A stretch of DNA of 64,000 bases from Paraburkholderia madseniana (GTDB taxonomy: Bacteria; Pseudomonadota; Gammaproteobacteria; Burkholderiales; Burkholderiaceae): the NCBI RefSeq assembly GCF_009690905.1, contig NZ_VOSW01000052.1, positions 1 to 64,000 on the forward strand, written 5' to 3'. This document shows, piece by piece, positions 59,475 to 64,000 of this stretch. Numbering within the stretch: the first letter of the stretch is position 1; each line of letters begins with the position of its first letter. The notes beneath the pieces are model-generated. The model was given only the letters and a program-made list of their open reading frames with translations, was not told the DNA's origin and made no database searches. A program made the position numbers and the translations under genes.

Positions 59475-60788
59475 ATGACCGACCTATCCGACCAAACCGT
59501 GGCCAGGACTTACGACGCACACGACACCCGCCGCCGCATCTTCGCGATCGTTGGCGCTTCATCGGGCAATCTAGTCGAGTGGTTCGACTTCTACGTGTAC
59601 TCGTTCTGCGCGCTGTATTTCGCGCCGGCCTTCTTCCCGAGCGGCAACACCACCACGCAGTTGCTCAACACCGCCGGCGTCTTCGCCGCGGGCTTCCTGA
59701 TGCGCCCGATCGGCGGCTGGTTCTTCGGCCGGCTCGCCGACAAGCACGGGCGCAAGACCGCGATGATGGTGTCGGTGTTCATGATGTGCGGTGGCTCGCT
59801 CGTGATCGCGGTGTTGCCCACGTATGCGCAGATCGGCGCATTGGCGCCGGCGCTGCTGCTGGTCGCGCGCCTGTTCCAGGGCCTGTCGGTGGGCGGTGAG
59901 TACGGCACCAGCGCCACCTATATGAGTGAAGTCGCGCTCAAGGGCCGTCGCGGGTTCTTCGCGTCGTTCCAGTACGTCACGCTCATCGGCGGCCAGTTGT
60001 GCGCGCTGCTGGTGCTGGTGGTCCTGCAACAAACCCTCTCCACCGAAGAACTGAAAGCGTGGGGCTGGCGCGTGCCGTTCGTGATCGGTGCGTTGGCGGC
60101 GCTGGTCGCGTTGTATCTGCGTAAATCGCTCGAAGAAACGACCACGGCTGAAACGCGCCAACGCAAGGAAGCCGGCACGCTGCGCGGCTTGTGGTTGCAC
60201 AAGGGTGCATTCGCGACGGTGCTCGGCTTTACGGCCGGCGGCTCGCTGATTTTTTACACGTTCACGACGTACATGCAGAAGTACCTGGTCAACACGGCCG
60301 GTATGCACGCCAAGACGGCCAGCAACGTGATGACCGCGGCGCTGTTCGTCTACATGGTCATGCAACCGGCGTTCGGCGCGTTGTCGGATCGCATCGGCCG
60401 CCGTCGTTCGATGCTGTTCTTCGGCTTCTTTGCGACCATCGGCACGGTGCCGCTGCTGCACGCGTTGAAAGACGTGACGAGCCCGTATGCGGCCTTCGGC
60501 CTTGTCGTCGTGGCACTGGCGATCGTCAGCTTCTATACGTCGATCAGCGGCCTGATCAAGGCTGAAATGTTCCCGCCGGAAGTGCGCGCGCTCGGCGTCG
60601 GGTTGTCGTATGCGGTGGCCAATGCGATCTTCGGCGGCTCGGCGGAATACGTCGCGCTGTGGCTGAAATCGGTGGGCAGCGAGTCGACGTTCTACTGGTA
60701 TGTGACCGCGCTGTGCGCGATCGCAGGTCTCGTGTCGCTGCGCATGCGCGATCCTTCGAAAGAAGGCTATCTGCGCCTTGAGCCTTGA
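59475..60788 (+). CDS. kgtP: Alpha-ketoglutarate permease (MHS family)
   Basis: The 437-residue protein is near in sequence to E. coli KgtP: DTRRRIFAIVGASSGNLVEW and the blocks GNTTTQLLNTAGVFAAGFLM and SVGGEYGTSATYMSEVAL are nearly the same. It has 12 membrane helices of the metabolite:H+ symporter branch and imports 2-oxoglutarate with protons. The start at ATG 59475 follows AAGGAAGACAACAGC. A small leader hairpin (GGTGCC/GGCACC at 59390-59406) precedes it. A strong terminator follows. Confidence 0.93.
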   Translation: MTDLSDQTVARTYDAHDTRRRIFAIVGASSGNLVEWFDFYVYSFCALYFAPAFFPSGNTTTQLLNTAGVFAAGFLMRPIGGWFFGRLADKHGRKTAMMVSVFMMCGGSLVIAVLPTYAQIGALAPALLLVARLFQGLSVGGEYGTSATYMSEVALKGRRGFFASFQYVTLIGGQLCALLVLVVLQQTLSTEELKAWGWRVPFVIGALAALVALYLRKSLEETTTAETRQRKEAGTLRGLWLHKGAFATVLGFTAGGSLIFYTFTTYMQKYLVNTAGMHAKTASNVMTAALFVYMVMQPAFGALSDRIGRRRSMLFFGFFATIGTVPLLHALKDVTSPYAAFGLVVVALAIVSFYTSISGLIKAEMFPPEVRALGVGLSYAVANAIFGGSAEYVALWLKSVGSESTFYWYVTALCAIAGLVSLRMRDPSKEGYLRLEP

Positions 60789-60845
60789 GCGTGAGATTGA
60801 GCTTCAGCGATACGCTCGAAGAGCGCGCATGAGCGCTCTTTGAGG

Positions 60846-60880
60846 ACGGCGGCCCGGGGCAACCCGGCCGCCGTTTTTTT
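60846..60880 (+). terminator. Terminator of kgtP
   Basis: ACGGCGG and CCGCCGT form the outer stem, with an inner CCGGG-type stem that has one bulged C around GCAA, followed by seven T's. Confidence 0.9.
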
Positions 60881-60913
60881 ATCGCATCGGAAAGCACGGC
60901 GCGAAGCGCACGC

Positions 60914-61135
60914 TCAAGCCACCACAATCTCCGTTCCCAGCGCATGAAGCAGGTCGCGCAGCGACTCGGCTTGCGCCATCTTCGCATCGCTGCGCAGATG
61001 AATCTGCACGGCGCGCCCTGCGATCCCATCGACGGGATGCGCAAGCCACAACTCCACGGCAAGCCCCAGTCCTTCCGGCTGATTGACGACGACCGGCTCG
61101 ATCACACGCGGCTTGAAACAGGCACTGTCGGACAT
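60914..61135 (-). CDS. Small hypothetical protein
   Basis: The 73-residue acidic protein starts at ATG 61135 after GGAGGTTAATCGCC, a strong site. It has alternating hydrophobic segments (FKPRVIEPVVVNQPEGLGLAV, VELWLAHPVDGIAG) and a helical end (MAQAESLRDLLHALGTEIVV). No domain is recognised. It is divergent from the amino acid binding-protein gene across about 300 bp. Confidence 0.6.
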   Translation of the reverse strand: MSDSACFKPRVIEPVVVNQPEGLGLAVELWLAHPVDGIAGRAVQIHLRSDAKMAQAESLRDLLHALGTEIVVA

Positions 61136-61437
61136 GGCGATTAACCTCCGGGCTGATGACGCTTCGAGGCCCATCCTAATCAGTCGCGCGTGCAAGCCCA
61201 AGCGACAAATACACGTTTGCTAATGAGTGGATGCTTAGCAGAAAACGCGCTTATTACAGGAGCATTTCTTGGTTCGGAGCGCGAGGCGTCGCTGCTAATG
61301 TGACGCCCATGCGTGGCCATCGGTTGCACCTCGCGCTTGCGACGGATTGATGACGGATATCGCCAACACGCATCCGTTTCTGAAACATCGCACGCATATT
61401 GAACAAGCATCGTGCACAAACCAAGAGATCCATAAAA

Positions 61438-62259
61438 ATGAAATCGAAAATACTCGCTGCCTGGTTAATGACACTGACGGGACTCTCGCTGACGGTACCG
61501 GGGCTCGCCTATGCCGACCGTCTCGACGACATCAGGAAAGCCGGCGTACTGCGCGTCGCGACCTTCGACAGCAATCCGCCGTTCGGTTACGTCGACGCAA
61601 CCAGCAACCATATTGTCGGCCTCGACGTCGACTACGCGAAGGCGCTTGCCGACAAGCTCGGCGTGAAACTCGAACTGCAACCGACCAATCCGGCCAACCG
61701 CATTCCGTTCCTGACCTCGAAGAAAGTGGACCTGGTGCTCGCCAACTTCACGATCACCGACGAGCGCGCCAAACAGGTCGATTTCAGCATTCCGTATTTC
61801 TCGTCGGGCCAGCAGTTCCTGGCGAAGAAGGGCGTGCTGAAGTCGACGGATCAGATCAACAGCCTGCGAGTGGGTGCCGACAAGGGCACCACCAACGAGA
61901 TCACGCTGCGCGAGAAATTCCCGCAGGCCACGATCGTCGCATACGACGACACGCCGTTCGCGTTTGCGGCTTTGCGCGCGGGCAACGTGCAGGCGATCAC
62001 GCAGGATGGTCCGAAGCTGGTCGGCCTGCTCGCGAACGTGCCGGACAAGCAGAACTACGAGATTCCGGCGTTCACGATTTCGAACGACTACATGGGTGTC
62101 GGCATCCCGAAGGGCGAGACGCGCCTTGTCGGCTTCGTGAACGACACGCTGAAGGGACTGGAAGCCGACGGCTCGGCCGCGACAATCTACAACCGCTGGT
62201 TCGGTCCGCAAACGAAGACGCCGCTCGCGCGCATCTTCAAGATCGGCGACAAGACCTGA
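61438..62259 (+). CDS. Polar amino acid ABC transporter substrate-binding protein
   Basis: The 273-residue protein has a signal peptide ending near LAYA-DRLDD and the bilobal fold of solute-binding family 3. The ligand-arginine region is DLVLANFTITDERAKQVDFS, and the amino- and carboxyl-binding blocks are LRVATFDSNPPFGYVDATS and VGADKGTTNEITLREKF. It would capture a polar amino acid in the periplasm. Two permease genes follow. The hairpin downstream may raise its expression over the permeases. The ligand is not evident. Confidence 0.88.
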   Translation: MKSKILAAWLMTLTGLSLTVPGLAYADRLDDIRKAGVLRVATFDSNPPFGYVDATSNHIVGLDVDYAKALADKLGVKLELQPTNPANRIPFLTSKKVDLVLANFTITDERAKQVDFSIPYFSSGQQFLAKKGVLKSTDQINSLRVGADKGTTNEITLREKFPQATIVAYDDTPFAFAALRAGNVQAITQDGPKLVGLLANVPDKQNYEIPAFTISNDYMGVGIPKGETRLVGFVNDTLKGLEADGSAATIYNRWFGPQTKTPLARIFKIGDKT

Positions 62260-62297
62260 TCGTCGTGTCGCTGTAGCACCCAGGCACCCAGCAATGA

Positions 62298-62322
62298 ACG
62301 GGCACGTTGGCAACGTGCCCGT
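62298..62322 (+). terminator. Intercistronic hairpin between binding protein and permease
   Basis: ACGGGCACGTT and AACGTGCCCGT form an 11-bp perfect stem around GGC, followed by CGGCGTTTT. It lies 38 bp past the binding-protein stop codon and could partly terminate or protect the transcript so that the binding protein is made in excess. Confidence 0.72.
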
Positions 62323-62364
62323 CGGCGTTTTCGCAAGAGCGGATTTAAAGAAGCAGGTTCAAAG

Positions 62365-63090
62365 ATGCAAGCGTGGCTCGCTCCAAAGTATCTGATGTGG
62401 CTGTGGCAAGGCTTCGGTGTCACCGTCGGTCTCGCGTTAACGGTGGCGCTCGCGGCCACCGTATCCGGTTTCGCGCTGGTGATCACGCGTCATGCGCGGT
62501 ATGCCTGGCTGCGCCGCGCAACGGCCGCGTATGTGCTGGTGTTTCGCAACACGCCGTTGCTGGTGCAACTGTTCTTCTGGTACTTCGGCGCGGCCACGCT
62601 GATGCCTGACGCGTTGATGCAATGGCTGAACACGCCGCATGACGTGCACCTCGGCGCGTACGTGTTGCGCTGGCCGTCGTTCGAGTTTGTCGCCGGGTGG
62701 CTCGGGCTTACGTGCTACACGGCGGCCTTCATCGCTGAGGAGTTCCAGGCGGGTTTGCGTGGCGTGCCGGGTGGTCAGCATGCCGCAGCCGCGGCTCTTG
62801 GCCTTACGCCATTGCAGGCATTCCGCTACGTCGTTTTGCCGCAAGCGGTGCGCATTTCGCTGCCGCCGCTCTTCGGCCAATACATGAACCTCGTGAAGAA
62901 TTCATCGCTGACCATGGCGATCGGTCTGGCCGAACTGTCGTACGCGTCGCGTCAGGTCGAAACGGAGAGCTTAAAAACGTTCGAGGCGTTCGGTGTGGCC
63001 ACCGTGTTGTATATCGTCGCTATCGCGTTGATCGAAGCCGTCTCGCATACGGTGGCGCATGCGCGTGACCGTTCATTCGCGAGGCGCTGA
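62365..63090 (+). CDS. Amino acid ABC transporter permease 1
   Basis: The 241-residue protein has five or more membrane helices of the HisM/GlnP type. The first block reads LWQGFGVTVGLALTVALAA, and the cytoplasmic EAA-type loop contains EEFQAGLRGVPGGQHAAAAAL, which contacts the ATPase. It should form a heterodimer with the next gene's product. The start follows AGGTTCAAAG. The ATP-binding subunit is not in the window. Confidence 0.88.
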   Translation: MQAWLAPKYLMWLWQGFGVTVGLALTVALAATVSGFALVITRHARYAWLRRATAAYVLVFRNTPLLVQLFFWYFGAATLMPDALMQWLNTPHDVHLGAYVLRWPSFEFVAGWLGLTCYTAAFIAEEFQAGLRGVPGGQHAAAAALGLTPLQAFRYVVLPQAVRISLPPLFGQYMNLVKNSSLTMAIGLAELSYASRQVETESLKTFEAFGVATVLYIVAIALIEAVSHTVAHARDRSFARR

Positions 63091-63092
63091 GC

Positions 63093-63818
63093 ATGACGTG
63101 GACACTGTTCACCCATAACCTGCCGTATCTGCTGATCGGCGCATTTCCGCAGGGACCGCTCGGCGGCGCGGCGCTCACGCTGGTGCTGGCATTGTGTTCG
63201 GCGCTTGCGTCGGCCGTGTTCGGCCTTGCAGGTGGCATTGCATTGGCGTTGGCGGGACGCATCGCCCGTGTGCCATTGCTGCTCGTGATCGGATTCTTCC
63301 GCGCGATTCCGGTGCTGATGCTGATTTTCTGGACGTATTTCCTGTTGCCGATGGTCTTCCATGTCGATGTGCCCGGACTCGCAACGGTCGTCTGCGCGCT
63401 CTCGCTGATCGGCGGTGCGTACCTCGCGCACTCGGTGCACGCGGGCATTCGTGCGGTCGGCGACGGCCAGTGGCAAGCCGGGCTCTCGCTCGGTCTCACG
63501 CGGATGCAAACACTGCGCTATGTTTCGCTGCCGCAGGCGATGCGCATCATGGCGCCTTCGTTCGTGAATCAATGGGTGTCGCTGGTGAAGGACACCTCGC
63601 TTGCGTATATCGTCGGCGTCGGCGAGTTGTCGTTCGTCGCGACGCAGGTCAGCAATCGGCTGATGGTCTATCCCGCACAGATCTTTTTGTTCGTCGGCTT
63701 CATCTATCTTGTGTTGTGCACGGCGCTTGACCGCATCGCCACTTATGCATTGACGCGGCGCAAGCGCATCGTGCGGCCACGCGCACCGGCCGCCACCCAG
63801 GCGTTGTCTGGCGATTAA
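63093..63818 (+). CDS. Amino acid ABC transporter permease 2
   Basis: The 241-residue protein is the second HisQ/GlnP-like membrane subunit, 2 bp after the first. The block GGAYLAHSVHAGIRAVGDGQ and AGLSLGLTRMQTLRYVSLPQ form the EAA loop. Together with the first permease it would carry the amino acid captured by the binding protein. No ATPase gene follows in the remaining 180 bp. Confidence 0.88.
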   Translation: MTWTLFTHNLPYLLIGAFPQGPLGGAALTLVLALCSALASAVFGLAGGIALALAGRIARVPLLLVIGFFRAIPVLMLIFWTYFLLPMVFHVDVPGLATVVCALSLIGGAYLAHSVHAGIRAVGDGQWQAGLSLGLTRMQTLRYVSLPQAMRIMAPSFVNQWVSLVKDTSLAYIVGVGELSFVATQVSNRLMVYPAQIFLFVGFIYLVLCTALDRIATYALTRRKRIVRPRAPAATQALSGD

Positions 63819-63925
63819 GCGGCTAGCCGTAAAGCCTTATAACCGCAGCGATGTTTGTCCGGCGATTGGGCCGATAGAACGCGCTGCGGCGAAGGAACGG
63901 ACAGCCGCTTCCAGCTACGGCAGCG

Positions 63926-64000
63926 TCAGACCAGTTCGGATTGATCGGTCACGAGGTCCGTGACGAGCTCCGTCACAGCGGCGGCTGGCTCGGTGACAAC
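63926..64000 (-). CDS. Possible 3' end of a leftward gene cut by the window edge
   Basis: From the right edge the minus strand is open for 24 codons to a TGA at 63926. The translation contains VTELVTDLVTDQSELV, an acidic repeat-like tail. Only the end is visible, so neither the start nor a function can be given, and it may not be a gene. Confidence 0.35.
   Translation of the reverse strand, partial: VVTEPAAAVTELVTDLVTDQSELV

Noticed and set aside
1..64000. tRNA or rRNA genes, IS elements and prophage genes
   Set aside because: None recognised. Long overlapping frames opposite real genes are high-G+C shadows.

Overview
The window reads as one contiguous piece of a high-G+C betaproteobacterial chromosome, most likely Paraburkholderia (Burkholderiaceae). 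The grounds are the codon use, the NodT-type RND operon, KgtP and PtxS/Kgu proteins of Burkholderia type, a PGDYG-domain protein, and dispersed intergenic hairpins of a kind I associate with this genus. No database search was run, so the genus is an inference. I see no rRNA, tRNA, CRISPR array, transposase or phage gene.

Layout. 1-5.3 kb: a soluble chemotaxis receptor cut by the left edge, then a Baeyer-Villiger monooxygenase plus alpha/beta hydrolase with a divergent TetR regulator. 5.3-8.4 kb: a PspA-like protein with a TPR membrane protein, and a ribbon-helix-helix-like protein. 8.8-12.6 kb: a class A penicillin-binding protein and an LpxL-type acyltransferase. 12.6-13.4 kb: a repeat-rich intergenic block between convergent genes. 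13.4-20.1 kb: a complete RND efflux operon (outer-membrane lipoprotein, permease, adaptor) with a divergent TetR. 20.1-30.5 kb: LysR and AraC regulators, a cupin, a DUF2795-like protein, an Ntn-hydrolase-like protein, a CLC chloride channel with CBS domains, a GST and a YeiH-type transporter. 30.6-36.3 kb: a 2-ketogluconate operon (kguE-kguK-kguT-kguD-ptxS) with a perfect palindromic operator. 36.3-45 kb: a YhfC-like membrane protein, small proteins, LysR and Lrp regulators, a saccharopine-dehydrogenase-family enzyme, an orphan cydX coupled to a P-loop ATPase, a lipoprotein and CorA. 45-47.6 kb: a decayed ribose-type ABC operon, with binding protein and LacI regulator intact, the permease reduced to a stub and the ATPase missing. 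48-49.8 kb: a transmembrane chemotaxis receptor. 50-57 kb: a hydratase and the prkA-yeaH-spoVR stress operon. 57-59.3 kb: an accessory island with a GSU2403-like nucleotidyltransferase, then an MNT-HEPN toxin-antitoxin-like pair. 59.4-64 kb: kgtP and a polar amino acid ABC transporter.

The most unusual material is non-coding or accessory. (1) A hairpin element occurs three times in tandem before kguT and once before yeaH. It shows compensatory changes in both stems and sits 16-17 nt upstream of the start codon in both places. (2) The 57-59.3 kb island has four TACCG-N5-CGGTA boxes in front of the MNT-HEPN pair, and carries a 60-bp copy of spoVR that differs only at two synonymous sites. (3) A 35-bp repeat carries DnaA-box-like ends and occurs four times. 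(4) Both chemotaxis receptors have sigma-28-like promoters with an exact 11-nt spacer.
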